NCBI GenBank assembly: GCA_009663005.1
Contig: VIGQ01000596.1
Span: 1 to 19,792, forward strand
Source of the DNA: Actinidia chinensis
Taxonomy: Eukaryota > Streptophyta > Magnoliopsida > Ericales > Actinidiaceae
Length of the DNA: 19,792 nt
Direction of reading: 5' to 3'
Below, piece by piece: positions 1-8,850 of this stretch. Both the position numbers and the translations under genes were made by a program. Every line of letters begins with the position of its first letter. Within the stretch, counting starts at the first letter, position 1. The notes below the pieces were generated by a model, which saw only the letters and a list, made by a program, of their open reading frames with translations, was not told the origin of the DNA and did no database searches.

Positions 1-38
1 TGGGATTCTGTGCATTGTTCGGTCGTATAATCTCACCC
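1..38 (-). rRNA. 5S rRNA gene copy 1 (3' end cut by window)
   Basis: Only about the first 38 nt of the gene are present; the rest lies beyond the left edge. The type 1 bases gattc and tcgta are visible. The TATA region (64-72, ctaatagag) is altered and followed by a G8 run. Confidence 0.85.
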
Positions 39-236
39 GCAAACTGATGCAAACCTTTTATGCCTAATAGAGACAGGGGGGGGGTCATCCCTTCGCCCCC
101 GACAAACGCGCGGCGGGGGAATGCGCTCCGGCCAAACCCAACCCTATTCATCGCCCGCCCGCATCCTTGATGCTAAAAAATAAACGGAAATGACAATTAT
201 TATTAAAAGAAGGGTTTGAAGAAAAATCGCCAAAAA

Positions 237-351
237 GGGTGAAAAACGAGTGCTTCCCGTGTTCACCTATCTAGGCACTGCACCCGACCGGTCATGCTTA
301 ACTCCGGGTGGTGTTCACCCGGGCCGTATCCACCTGCTTCCCCTAGCATCC
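237..351 (-). pseudogene. 5S-like element B, unit 1
   Basis: 115 bp, fairly complete. gtgttcacctatctaggcac shows C box damage. The end coordinate includes the upstream GGATGC; a helix I start would lie 15 nt inside. Confidence 0.75.
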
Positions 352-422
352 GTAAGGATGTAACAAATGCGGATGCTAGATCTTCGCAAAAGATAGCCGT
401 GATGAAAAATTGGCCCCAAAAA

Positions 423-543
423 GGGGTGCAACACGAGGACTTCCCAATAGGTCACCCATCCTAGTACTGTCCCGCCCAAGCACTTCTAATCTGCGGAGTT
501 CTGATGGGATTCGGTGGCATTAGTGTCGTATGATCCGGCACCC
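423..543 (-). rRNA. 5S rRNA gene copy 2
   Basis: 121 bp with type 1 bases ggattcgg and tcgta. The box A region is disturbed (cttctaatctgcgg). TATA region 568-575 reads ttgtagag, one change from class I. A T-run follows the gene on the minus strand. Confidence 0.95.
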
Positions 544-728
544 GCAAATGATGCACATTTTATGCTCTTGTAGAGAAATCATCCCTTCGCCCCCACAAAT
601 GCACGCGCGGGAAGCGCGCGGGCCGAACCCAAACCGATTCTCACCCTCCCGCATCCTGAAGCTAAAAAATAAATGGAATTACAATATTTTTAAAAAAAAG
701 AAGGTGTGAAGAAAAATCGGGCAAAAAA

Positions 729-846
729 GGGTGGAAAAACGAGGGCTTCCTGGGTCACCCATCTTGGCACTGCCCGCCCGGGCACGCTTAACTCCGGGTG
801 TTTTCATTTTTCACACGGGCGTATCCACCCTCTTCCCTAATCATCC
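729..846 (-). pseudogene. 5S-like element B, unit 2
   Basis: 118 bp. The C box is intact (gggtcacccatc on plus). gttttcattttt near 809-820 is a T-rich expansion inside the diverged 5' half. Confidence 0.75.
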
Positions 847-917
847 GTAAGGATGTAACAACTGCGTATGGCGAGATCTTCGAAAAAGAATAGCCGTGAC
901 GAAAAATCCGCAAAAAA

Positions 918-1042
918 GTGGGCAAACCACGAGGACTTCCCAAGGGGTCACCCATCTAGTACTGCCTCCGCACAAGCAAAGCACGCTAAGCTGTGGAGTT
1001 CTGATGGGATTCAGGGTGCATTAGTGCTCGATGATTGCACCC
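918..1042 (-). rRNA. 5S rRNA gene copy 3
   Basis: 125 bp, type 1 (ctaagct, ggattc, ctcg). It carries an extra aagcaa near 975 inside the box A region. The promoter is class II (ttatatagcc, 1069-1078) although the gene body is type 1, so the two markers are not fully linked. Confidence 0.95.
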
Positions 1043-1227
1043 GCAAACTGATGCATCAGTTTATGCTCTTATATAGCCATCATCCGTCGCCCTACAATGC
1101 GCGGCGAGGGAAGCTCTCGGGGCCGAACCCAACCGCGCTTTTCGCCCATCCCGCATCCGTGAAGCTAAAAAATAAGGGAATGACAAATATTATTAAAAGA
1201 AGAGGTGTGAAGAAAAATCGGCAAAAA

Positions 1228-1344
1228 GGGTGGAAAAACGAGGGCTTCCCGTGGGTCACCCATCCTGGCACTGCACCCGACCGGGCACACTTAACTCTGG
1301 GTTGGTGTTCATCACGGGCCGGATCCACCCGCTTCCTTAGCACC
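1228..1344 (-). pseudogene. 5S-like element B, unit 3
   Basis: 117 bp with an intact C box, then acacttaactctgg in the box A region. The hairpin sequence beside it is shortened (agcaccgtaatat). Confidence 0.78.
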
Positions 1345-1417
1345 GTAATATATTGAACCAATTCGGAAATGCGAGATCTTCGAAAAAGAAAGCCTTGACG
1401 AAAAATCGACAAAACAA

Positions 1418-1539
1418 GGGGTTTCAACACGAGGACTATCCGCAAGGGGTCCCCCCATCGAGTACTACTCCCCCCAGCACGCTAAGCTGCGGAATTCTGA
1501 TGGGATTCGGTGCTTATTAGTGCTTCGTATGATGCGCCC
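1418..1539 (-). rRNA. 5S rRNA gene copy 4
   Basis: 122 bp, type 1 (ctaagct, ggattcgg, cttcgta). The C box is damaged (gggtcccccc for gggtcaccc). TATA 1564-1570, class I. Confidence 0.95.
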
Positions 1540-1733
1540 GCAACTGATGCACATTTTATGCTCTTTATAGAGACACCATTCATCCCTTCGCCCCCACAAA
1601 TGCGCGGTAAAGGGAAGCGCGCGGGGCCGAACCCACGATTCCTCTCTCCCTCCCGCATCCCGTGAATCTAAAAAATAAATGGGAATACCAAATTTATTAA
1701 AAGCAGAAGGGTGTGAGAAAATTGGCCAAAAAA

Positions 1734-1847
1734 GGGTAGAAAACGAGGGCTTCCGTTGGTTCCCATCCCTGTCAACTGCACCGCCGGGCATGCTTAACTC
1801 CGGGGTGGTGTTCACCGGGCCGGATCCACCCGTTTCCCTAAGCCTCT
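1734..1847 (-). pseudogene. 5S-like element B, unit 4
   Basis: 114 bp. The box A part ttaactccggggtgg is intact. The C box is altered (ggttcccatccctgtc). Confidence 0.77.
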
Positions 1848-1914
1848 GTAAGGATGTAAAAATGCGGATGCGGATCATCGAAAAGAATAGCCGTTACGAA
1901 AATCGGTCAAAAAA

Positions 1915-2030
1915 GGGTCAACACTAGGAATTCCCAAGGGGTCAACCATCCTATACTGCTCCCGCCCAAGCACGCTTCACCTGCGGAGTTCTGATGGAAT
2001 ACGGTGCATTTGTGCTGAGATGAACGACCC
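1915..2030 (-). rRNA. 5S rRNA gene copy 5 (type 3)
   Basis: 116 bp. The rare gaatacgg and gctgagatgaacg variants are shared only with copy 11, about 3 kb to the right. Promoter class II (ttatatagcc, 2057-2066), followed by cgccaccat as in the other class II units. Confidence 0.93.
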
Positions 2031-2221
2031 AGCAATTGGATGCACATTTTATGCTCTTATATAGCCTCAATCCCTTCGCCACCATAATGCGCGGCGGGGC
2101 TGCGCGCCGGTCCTAACCCACGATTTCATCTCCCTCCCGCTCCGTGAAGCTAAAAAAGAAATGTGAATGAAAATATTATTAAAAGAAGAAGGTGTGAATA
2201 AAAAACTATCGGCCTAAAAAA

Positions 2222-2344
2222 GGGAAAAAACGAGGGCTTCGCCGTTTGGGTCACCCATCTTGGCACTACAACCCACAGGCACGCTTAACTACTCCGGGGT
2301 GATGGTTCACGTGGCCGGATCCACCCGCTTTCCCCTATCATCCC
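2222..2344 (-). pseudogene. 5S-like element B, unit 5
   Basis: 123 bp with an intact C box, cttggcactacaaccc, and a repeated act in ttaactactccgg. Confidence 0.76.
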
Positions 2345-2413
2345 GTAAGATGTGAACAAATGCGGAAGCGAGACTTCGAAAAAGAAATAGGCCGTGACGA
2401 AAAACGGTAAATA

Positions 2414-2547
2414 GGGGTGCAACACGAGGATTTCTTTTTCCAAGGGTTCACCCATCCTAGTAAGTGCTTTCTCAACGTCTCGCCCGAGCACGCTACTGCG
2501 GAGTTCTGATTGGGATCCGGTGTCTTAGTGCTTCGTATGTTCGCACC
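2414..2547 (-). rRNA. 5S rRNA gene copy 6
   Basis: 134 bp, the longest copy, with T-rich extra bases near 2431-2439 and near 2468. It has ggatccgg with cttcgta, and cgcccgagcac in the box A region. It shares ctgattgggatcc and the acaaaca flank with copy 12. The TATA region (2580-2586, tttagag) has lost a base. Confidence 0.93.
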
Positions 2548-2742
2548 ACAAACAGATGCACACATTTTTAATTATGCTCTTTAGAGACTCATCCCCTGTC
2601 GCCCCCACAAATGCGCGGCGGGGATGCCTCTTCGTGCCAAACCCAACCGTTCATCGCCTGCCCGCATCCGTGAGCTCCAAATAACTGGGAATGATGACAA
2701 TATTATTTAAAAACAAGGTGGGAAAAAAAATCGAACCAAAAA

Positions 2743-2857
2743 GGGTGGTAAACAGGGCCTTCCCGTTGGGTCACCATCCTGGCACTGCACCCGACCGGGC
2801 AGCTTAACTCCGGGGTGGTGTTTCACCGGGCCGGATCCACCCGCTTCCTAGCCTTTC
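2743..2857 (-). pseudogene. 5S-like element B, unit 6
   Basis: 115 bp with ttaactccggggtggtg and ggatccacccgc intact. The hairpin arm is changed to gcctttcgtaagg. Confidence 0.78.
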
Positions 2858-2927
2858 GTAAGGACTGGAACAAATGTGGATGCTAGATCTTCGAAAAAAA
2901 TAGCCGTGACCAAAAATCGGTAAAACA

Positions 2928-3045
2928 GGGTTCAACACGAGGACTTTCCAATGGGTTCACCCATCCTAGTACTGCTCTCGCCCTAGTCACGGTTGACTTC
3001 GGAGTTCTGATGGGATCCGTTGCATTGTGCTGGTTGACCGCACCC
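2928..3045 (-). rRNA. 5S rRNA gene copy 7
   Basis: 118 bp, type 2 (ttgact, ggatccg, ctggt). TATA 3069-3076 (ctatagag), class I. Confidence 0.95.
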
Positions 3046-3227
3046 GCCAACTGATGCACATTTATGCTCTATAGAGACTCATCCTCGCCCCACAAATGCG
3101 AGCGAAGAAACCGCGGGGCCGAACCATACCGATTCAATCACCCGCCCGCATCCGTGAAGCTAAAAAATTAATGAGAATGAAAAATATTATTAACGAAAGA
3201 AGGTGTGAAGAAAAATCGGCAAAAAAA

Positions 3228-3341
3228 GGGGGAAAACGAGGGTTCCCCGTTGGGTCACCCATCCTGGCCTGCACCCGATCTGGGGCACCTTAACCTCCGG
3301 GTGGTGTTCACCGGCCGATCCACCCGCTTCCTTAGCATCGC
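3228..3341 (-). pseudogene. 5S-like element B, unit 7
   Basis: 114 bp with an intact C box. The 3' end is ggggaaaacgag, so the terminal CCACCC is altered in this copy. Confidence 0.77.
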
Positions 3342-3407
3342 TAAGTATATGAACAAATGCTGATGCGAGCTCTTCGAAAAAGATGCCATATACGAAAATC
3401 GCACAAA

Positions 3408-3533
3408 GGTGGTGGCAACACATACTTCCCAAGGGGTCCCCCATCCTAGTAACTACTCCCCTCCGCGCCCAGCAACGCTAGCTGCGGAGTTCTGATGGGA
3501 TTTCGGTGGGCATAGTGCTCGTAGATCGCTCCC
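3408..3533 (-). rRNA. 5S rRNA gene copy 8
   Basis: 126 bp, type 1 (ctagct, ggatttcgg, ctcgta). The 3' end is disturbed (ggtggtggcaacaca). TATA 3561-3568, class I. Confidence 0.94.
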
Positions 3534-3720
3534 GCAAACTGATGCACATGTTTATGGCTCTTATAGAGACATCATCCTTCGCCCCCCCCACAAATGGCCG
3601 GCTATGAAGCGCGCGGGCCGAACCCCACCGTTCATCACCCTCCCGCTCCGTGAAGCTAAAAAATAAATGGGAATGACACATATTATTAAACGAAAAGGTG
3701 TGAAAAAAAATCACCAAAAA

Positions 3721-3839
3721 GGGTGGAAAACGAGGGCTCCCGGTGGGTCACCCAATTCTAGCACTGTCACCCGACCGGTGCAGCGTTAACTCGGAGTGGT
3801 GTTCACACCGGGCCGGATCCACCCGCTTCCCTAGCAGCC
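3721..3839 (-). pseudogene. 5S-like element B, unit 8
   Basis: 119 bp, with gggtgga and ggatccaccc both intact, so the 7 bp terminal helix could form. cggagtggtg replaces ccggggtggtg. Confidence 0.78.
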
Positions 3840-3907
3840 GTAAGGATGTGAACAAATGCGTGCGAGATCTTCGAAAGAATAGCCGTGACGAAAAATTGGC
3901 ATAAAAA

Positions 3908-4025
3908 GGGTGCAACACTAGTACTTCCCCAAGGGTCGACGCACCTAGTACTGCTCCCGCACAAGCACACGCGTCAACTGCGGAGTTCTGATGGAATCCG
4001 GTGCATTAGTGCTGATTGACGCACC
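3908..4025 (-). rRNA. 5S rRNA gene copy 9
   Basis: 118 bp with gaatccgg and gctgattga, close to type 3. Promoter class II (ttatatgcc, 4052-4060), with a duplicated cgccatcgccacc just beyond it. Confidence 0.94.
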
Positions 4026-4228
4026 GCAAATTGATGCACATTTTTATGCTCTTATATGCCATCATCGCCTTCGCCATCGCCACCAAATGCGCGGGCGGGG
4101 AATGCGCGATTGAATGCGCGCCGTGCCACCCAACCGATTCAGTCGCCTCCCGCATCCGTGAAGCCTACAAAATAAATGGGAGACAAATAATTATTAAGAC
4201 AAGGTGTGAAGAAAATTCGGAACAAAAA

Positions 4229-4338
4229 GGGAAGAAAACGCGGGCTCCTCGTTGGGTCACATTCTTGGCATGCAACCCACCGGCACGCTTACTCCGGGGT
4301 GGTGTTCACTGGGCGGATCCCCGCTTCCCTTAGCATCC
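4229..4338 (-). pseudogene. 5S-like element B, unit 9
   Basis: 110 bp, short. The C box is broken (gggtcacattcttgg) and the 5' end reads ggatccccgc. Confidence 0.75.
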
Positions 4339-4413
4339 GTAAGGACGTGACAAATGCGGAAGCGAGATCCCTTCGAAAAAGAATAATAGCCGTGACGAAA
4401 AATCGGTAAAAAA

Positions 4414-4545
4414 GAGTGCAACACGAGACTTCCCAAGGGTCACCCATCCTAGTACTTGCTCTCCCGAGCGTGGACCTCCCGAGCACGCCTTGACGGCGTG
4501 GTTTCTGATGGGATCCCGGAGCTATTTGTCGTATGATCGCAACCC
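4414..4545 (-). rRNA. 5S rRNA gene copy 10 with box A duplication
   Basis: 132 bp. A 15 bp direct duplication (ctcccgagc at 4461-4469 and 4476-4484) falls in box A, enough to upset TFIIIA or TFIIIC spacing if real. It has ttgac as in type 2. TATA 4570-4577, class I. Confidence 0.92.
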
Positions 4546-4728
4546 GCAAACTGAGGCACTTTTATGCTCTTATAGAGACATCATCCCTTCGCCGCCCACA
4601 TGCTCGGCAGGGGATGCTCTCGGGCGAACCCAACCGATTCATCGCCCGCCCGCATCCGTGAAGCTAAAAAAATAATGGGAATGACAATATTATTAAAAGA
4701 AGAAGGTGTGAAAAAAAATCGACCAAAA

Positions 4729-4841
4729 GGGTGGAAAACGCGGCTCCCGGGTGGGTCACCCTCCTGGCCACTGCACCCGACCGGCACCGCTTAACTCGGT
4801 GGTGTTTCACACGGCCGATCCACCCGCTTCCTTAATCATCC
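4729..4841 (-). pseudogene. 5S-like element B, unit 10
   Basis: 113 bp with gggtgga and tccaccc present, cttaactcggtggtg shortened, and hairpin arm atcatccgtagg. Confidence 0.77.
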
Positions 4842-4909
4842 GTAGGATATGAACAAATGCGATGCGAGATCTTCGAAAAAGAATAGCAGACGAAAAATCG
4901 ACAAAAAAA

Positions 4910-5036
4910 GGGGTGCAACACTAGGACTATCCCACGGGCACCATCCTAGTTACTGCTCCCGCCCAACCCCACCTTCACTGGCGATTTCTGATGGAATACG
5001 GTGCATTAATTGCTGATATGAACGGGGGCACACCCC
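4910..5036 (-). rRNA. 5S rRNA gene copy 11 (type 3)
   Basis: 127 bp. gaatacgg and gctgatatgaacg match copy 5. Extra G and C bases sit at its 5' end (aacgggggcacacccc). Promoter class II (ttatatagcc, 5064-5073). Confidence 0.93.
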
Positions 5037-5221
5037 GCAAATTGCTTGCACATTTTAATGCTCTTATATAGCCATCATCCGCGCCACCACAAATGCCGCG
5101 GCGGTGGATGCGCGATCGGGCCGCACCCAACGATTCATCTTCCCTCCCGCATCCGGAACTAAAGACTAAGGGAATGACAAATTTCTTAAGAAGAAGGTGT
5201 GAAGTAAAATCGCCTAAAAAA

Positions 5222-5332
5222 GGGAGAAAACCGGGCTTTCCGTGTCACCATCTTGGCACTGCACTCTACCATGCACACTTAACTCCGATGTGTGTTCACT
5301 CGGGCCGGATCCACCCGCTTTCCCTAGCATCC
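5222..5332 (-). pseudogene. 5S-like element B, unit 11
   Basis: 111 bp. The rare ctaccatgcacacttaac and ccgatgtgtgttcac variants are shared with the B element of unit 32. The C box is shortened (gtgtcaccatc). Confidence 0.76.
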
Positions 5333-5407
5333 GTAAGAATGTGAACAAATGCGGATGCGTAGAATCCTTCAAAAAGAATAGCCGTGACGAAAAAAATCGA
5401 CAAAAAA

Positions 5408-5527
5408 GGTGCAATACGGGGACTTCCTCAAGGTCAACCCATCCTAGTAGTCTCTCCGCCCGAGCACAGCTTGACTGAGGAGTTTTCTGATTGGATCCGG
5501 TGCATTAGTGCTCGTATGGTCGCACCC
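5408..5527 (-). rRNA. 5S rRNA gene copy 12
   Basis: 120 bp with ttgact, ggatccgg and ctcgta. The rare caatacgggga at its 3' end recurs in copy 33, as does the flanking aaatacgcg. TATA 5552-5559, class I. Confidence 0.95.
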
Positions 5528-5721
5528 ACAAACATATGTAAATTTTATGCTCTATAGAGACATCATCCCCTCGGCCCCCATAAATACGCGGCGAGGGAAG
5601 CGCGCGTGGCCGAACCCAACCGATTCATCACCCGCCCTCCCGCATCCTTGAAGCTAAAAAATAAATGGGATCGGACAAATATTTTTAAAAGAAGAGTTGA
5701 GAAGAAAAATTAGCCAAAAAA

Positions 5722-5838
5722 GGGGAAAAACGAGGTGCTTCCGGTGGGTCGCACCCATCCTGGTACTACACCCGACCGGGCAACGCTTAACTCCGGGTGG
5801 TGTTCACCGGGCCGGATCCACCCGCTTCCTTAGCAGCC
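5722..5838 (-). pseudogene. 5S-like element B, unit 12
   Basis: 117 bp, preceded by gagaagaaaaattagcc and containing atcctggtact, both shared with unit 33. The C box has an extra gc (gggtcgcacccatcc). Confidence 0.77.
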
Positions 5839-5909
5839 GTAAGGATTTGAACAACTGCGGATGCTAGATCTTCGAAAAAGAATAGCCATGACGAAAAATC
5901 GGCAAAAAA

Positions 5910-6028
5910 GGGGTGCCACACGAGGACTTCCCAAGGGGTCACCCATCCTAGTACTGCTCCCGTGCCCACGCACGCTAAGCTGGGATTTCTGATTGGATTC
6001 GATGCATTAGTGAAACGTATGACGACCC
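5910..6028 (-). rRNA. 5S rRNA gene copy 13 (type 4)
   Basis: 119 bp with ctaagct and the rare cgatgcattagtgaaacg seen also in copies 16 and 38. Promoter class II (ctatatagcc, 6052-6061). Confidence 0.95.
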
Positions 6029-6216
6029 GTAACCTGATGCACATTTATGCTCTATATAGCCATCATCCCTTCGCCACCACAAACGGCGCGGCAGGGGATG
6101 CGCGCCGGGCCGAACCCAACCGATTCAAATCGCCCTCCCGCATCCGTGAAGCTAAAAAATAAATTGGGATGACATAATTATAAAAAAGAAGGTGTGAAGA
6201 AAAATCTGCCAAAAAA

Positions 6217-6331
6217 GGTGGAAAACGAGGCTTCCTGTGGGTCACCCATCCTGGCTTACCCCTACCGGTACAACGCCTTTACTCTGGGGTGGTGTTCCTC
6301 CGTGCCAGAATCACCGCTTCCCCTAGCATCC
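6217..6331 (-). pseudogene. 5S-like element B, unit 13
   Basis: 115 bp with an intact C box. The following part is strongly changed (ggcttacccctaccggtac), so this is a divergent member. Confidence 0.74.
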
Positions 6332-6403
6332 TTAAGATGGAACAATGCGGATGCTAGATCTTCGAAAAAGAATAGCCAAAAAATGATAAAAAATCGCAAA
6401 AAA

Positions 6404-6534
6404 GGGGTGGGGCAACCGAGGACTTCCCAGGGCGTCACCATCCTAGTATGACTCTTCTACTCCCGCTCCCGCCCTAGCACACTAAGCTGCGGAGTTCTGA
6501 TGGGATTCGTGCATTAGTGACGTATGATCGCACC
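6404..6534 (-). rRNA. 5S rRNA gene copy 14
   Basis: 131 bp, type 1 (ctaagct, ggattcg, cgta). About 13 extra bases near 6450-6465 (actcttctactcccgctccc) lie between boxes A and C. The TATA region (6560-6568, tttcgagac) is lost. Confidence 0.93.
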
Positions 6535-6730
6535 GCAAACTGTGCACATTTTTGTTTCCTTTCGAGACATCATCCCTTCGCCCCACAAATGCGCGCAGGG
6601 GATGCGCGCCGGGCCGAACCCAACCGATTCATCGCCCTCCAGTCCGCATCCGTGAAACAAAAAATAAATGGGAATTGGCAAATATTATTAAAAGAACAAT
6701 AAAGGTGTGAAGAAAAATCGGCCAAAAAAA

Positions 6731-6850
6731 GGTGGAAAAAGAGGGCTACCCTTGGGTTCACCATCTTGGCACTGTACCCACCGGTGCACGCTTAACGCGG
6801 GGTGGTGTTTTCACCGGGCCGGATCCACCCGCGTCCTTTCCCTAGCATCC
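6731..6850 (-). pseudogene. 5S-like element B, unit 14
   Basis: 120 bp with cttggcactgtaccc, ttaacgcggggtggtg and ggatccacccgc. A 13-base A-run is inserted in the flank at about 6879-6891. Confidence 0.76.
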
Positions 6851-6932
6851 TAAGGATGTGAACTAATGCGGATGCGAGAAAAAAAAAAAAAATCTTCGAA
6901 AGAATAGCCGTGAACGAAAATCGGTAAAAAAT

Positions 6933-7056
6933 GGGTGCAAAACACACGAGGACTTCCCAAGGGGTCACCCACCTAGTACTGCTATCATCAGCCAAGCACG
7001 GCTGATGCGGAAGTTCTGATGGATCCGGTGCATTAGTGCTGGTGGTGATCTCACCC
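6933..7056 (-). rRNA. 5S rRNA gene copy 15
   Basis: 124 bp, type 2-like (ctgatgcgg, ggatccgg, ctggt). TATA 7082-7089, class I. Its upstream spacer is interrupted by the large purine-rich insertion that begins near 7186. Confidence 0.94.
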
Positions 7057-7185
7057 GCAAACTGATGCACAATTTATACTCTTATAGAGACTCATCCCTT
7101 CGCCCCAACAATGCGCTGCGAGGGAGCGCGCGGCGAACCCAACCGCACATCACCCGCACCCGCATCTGTGAAGCTAAAAAATAAA

Positions 7186-7664
7186 GGAGATGGAGAAGCT
7201 TCAGATAATAGGGTGGGGGAGATAAGGGAAATGAGGGAGGAGGAGAATTAGAAAGCAAAGGCATAGAAAGCAGGCGGGTGGGGGTAGCGGTGGGGTGTGG
7301 TAGGGAGGGAACAAAGGGAGAGGGAAAGAACAAGGTAAAATGGGCGGCGGGCGGGGGGGAGGTTTAAGAGGAGGGGGGGGGGGGAGGGGGGCGGATGAAG
7401 GGGGGAGGCAAGAGGGGGGAGGAGGGGTAGAAGCTAAAGAGGATAAGACGACGGGAGGGGGGACACGGGAGGGTGAGGAACGGAGATGGATGATACGGTG
7501 GGGAAGATGGGGACAAAGGGGGCCGGCATTGGCGCAGAAAAGAGAACTAAACGAGGTGAGGCGAGGTGGGGGGAGCGAAAGTGGAATGAAAGATGTGGAA
7601 GGAAGGCCTTCCCCCCTCTTCTTCCCCTCCTCCTTTTTTCCTCTCCCCCTTCTCCTCCCCTCTT
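7186..7664. repeat. Low-complexity purine-rich insertion in spacer
   Basis: About 480 bp replace some 62 bp of normal spacer between the ataaa block and element B. From 7186 to about 7604 the plus strand is almost all G and A, with a G-dense core near 7340-7430 that has many G-runs. From about 7605 to 7663 it switches to almost all C and T. No gene, terminal repeat or target-site duplication is visible. It may be a true expansion of the spacer's aaaagaagaagg tract or a read artefact. Confidence 0.8.
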
Positions 7665-7665
7665 A

Positions 7666-7778
7666 GAAAACGAGGGCTTCCCGGTGGTTTCACCATCTGG
7701 CCCTCTGGCCCCGACCGGGGCACGCTTACTCCGGGGTGGTGTTCACCGGCCGGATCCACCCGTTTCCTCCTATCATCC
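7666..7778 (-). pseudogene. 5S-like element B, unit 15, joined to insertion
   Basis: About 113 bp. Its 3' end (the gggtgg part) and T-run are missing because the purine/pyrimidine insertion ends at 7664, directly against gaaaacgag. The remaining element is recognisable through ttactccggggtggtg and ggatccaccc. Confidence 0.75.
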
Positions 7779-7851
7779 GTAGAATGATGTGAACAAATGC
7801 GGATGCGAGATCTTCCAAAAAAGAATAGTCATGACGAAAAAATCGCAAAAA

Positions 7852-7973
7852 GTGTGCAACACGATGACTTCCAGGGGTCACCTCATCCTAGTACTACTTC
7901 CTCTGCCCAGCCGCTAAGCTGGCTGAGTTCCTGATGGGAATCGATGCATTAGTGAACGTATATCGGCACACCC
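7852..7973 (-). rRNA. 5S rRNA gene copy 16 (type 4)
   Basis: 122 bp with ctaagct and cgatgcattagtgaacg. It and its following B element match copy 38 and its B element about 11.1 kb away. TATA 8001-8007 (ttatagg), class I. Confidence 0.94.
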
Positions 7974-8166
7974 GCAAAACTGATCATCATTTTATGCTCC
8001 TTATAGGAGACATCATCCCTTCGCGCCCACAACTGCGCGGCAGGGGATGCGCGTCGGGGCCGAACCTCACCGCTTCTCTCCCTCACCGCGCATCCGTGAA
8101 GCTAAAAAATAATGGAAATACAAATATTATTAAAAGAAGAAGGTGTAAGAAAAAATCGGCCAAAAA

Positions 8167-8289
8167 GGTGAAAAAACAAAGAGGCTCACGGTGTGTCATT
8201 CATCCTGGCACTGCAGCCAACGGGCACGCTTACTCTTTTACTCTTGGTGGTGTTCACCGGGCCGGATCCACCCGCTGCCCTAGCATCGC
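8167..8289 (-). pseudogene. 5S-like element B, unit 16
   Basis: 123 bp. gtgtgtcattcatcc, ctgcagccaac and the Ctt-rich ttactcttttactcttgg form a rare set shared only with the B element of unit 38. Confidence 0.76.
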
Positions 8290-8362
8290 GCAAGGATGTG
8301 AACAAAGTGCGGATGCGAGATCTTCGAAAAAGAATAACCATGGCGAAAAATCCGTCAAAAAA

Positions 8363-8478
8363 GGGTGCAACACGAGGAACTTCCCAAGGGGTCACCCATC
8401 CTAGTACTCTTCCGCACAACACCTGAGCTGTCGAGTTCTGCATGGGGATCCGGTGTCCTTAGTGCTGTTGATCGCACC
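8363..8478 (-). rRNA. 5S rRNA gene copy 17
   Basis: 116 bp with cgcacaacacctgagc in the box A region and ggatccgg. The near match to copy 39 (cgcacaaacacaatgagc) supports a shared two-unit block. TATA 8505-8512. Confidence 0.94.
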
Positions 8479-8662
8479 GCAAACCGATGCACAATTTTAT
8501 GCTCTTATAGATACTTATCCCTTCGCCCTCGACAACTGCTCGGCGAGGGAAGCGCGCGGGCCGACCCACCGACTCATCACCCACCCGCTCTTGAGCTAAA
8601 AAATAAATGAAGAATGACAAATATTATTAAAGAAGAAGGTTTGAAGAAAAATCGCCAAAAAA

Positions 8663-8780
8663 GGGTTGAAAACAAGAGCTTCCCGGTGGGTCATCCATCT
8701 GGCACTTCAACTCGACCGGGCACGCTTAACACCTCCGAGGTGGTGTGTCACCGGGCCGATCCACCCTTTCCTAGCATTCC
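8663..8780 (-). pseudogene. 5S-like element B, unit 17
   Basis: 118 bp with gggtcatccatc in the C box, ttaacacctccgaggtgg, and ccgatccaccc. Confidence 0.76.
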
Positions 8781-8850
8781 GTAAGGATGTGAACAAATGC
8801 GGATCGAGATCTTCAAAAGAATAAAGCCGTGACGAAAAATCGGTAAAAAA

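Noticed and set aside
237..351. Element B as part of a Cassandra-type retroelement or a 5S-derived SINE
   Set aside because: No long terminal repeat ends, primer binding site, poly-A tail or target-site duplications are seen, and B is present once in every unit at the same place.
868..1356. Open reading frame of 162 codons crossing a 5S copy and element B
   Set aside because: It starts in spacer and runs through 5S sequence in the antisense direction with no recognisable domain. Frames in other units differ or break, as expected from chance reading of repeated non-coding DNA.
7186..7664. Purine-rich insertion as a transposable element
   Set aside because: No inverted or direct terminal repeats, no target-site duplication and no coding capacity; it also removes about 62 bp of spacer, which a simple insertion would not.
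7340..7666. Glycine/arginine-rich frame MGGGRGGGLRGGGGG and on
   Set aside because: It is the translation of the G/A low-complexity insertion; any frame through such a tract is rich in Gly, Arg, Glu and Lys.
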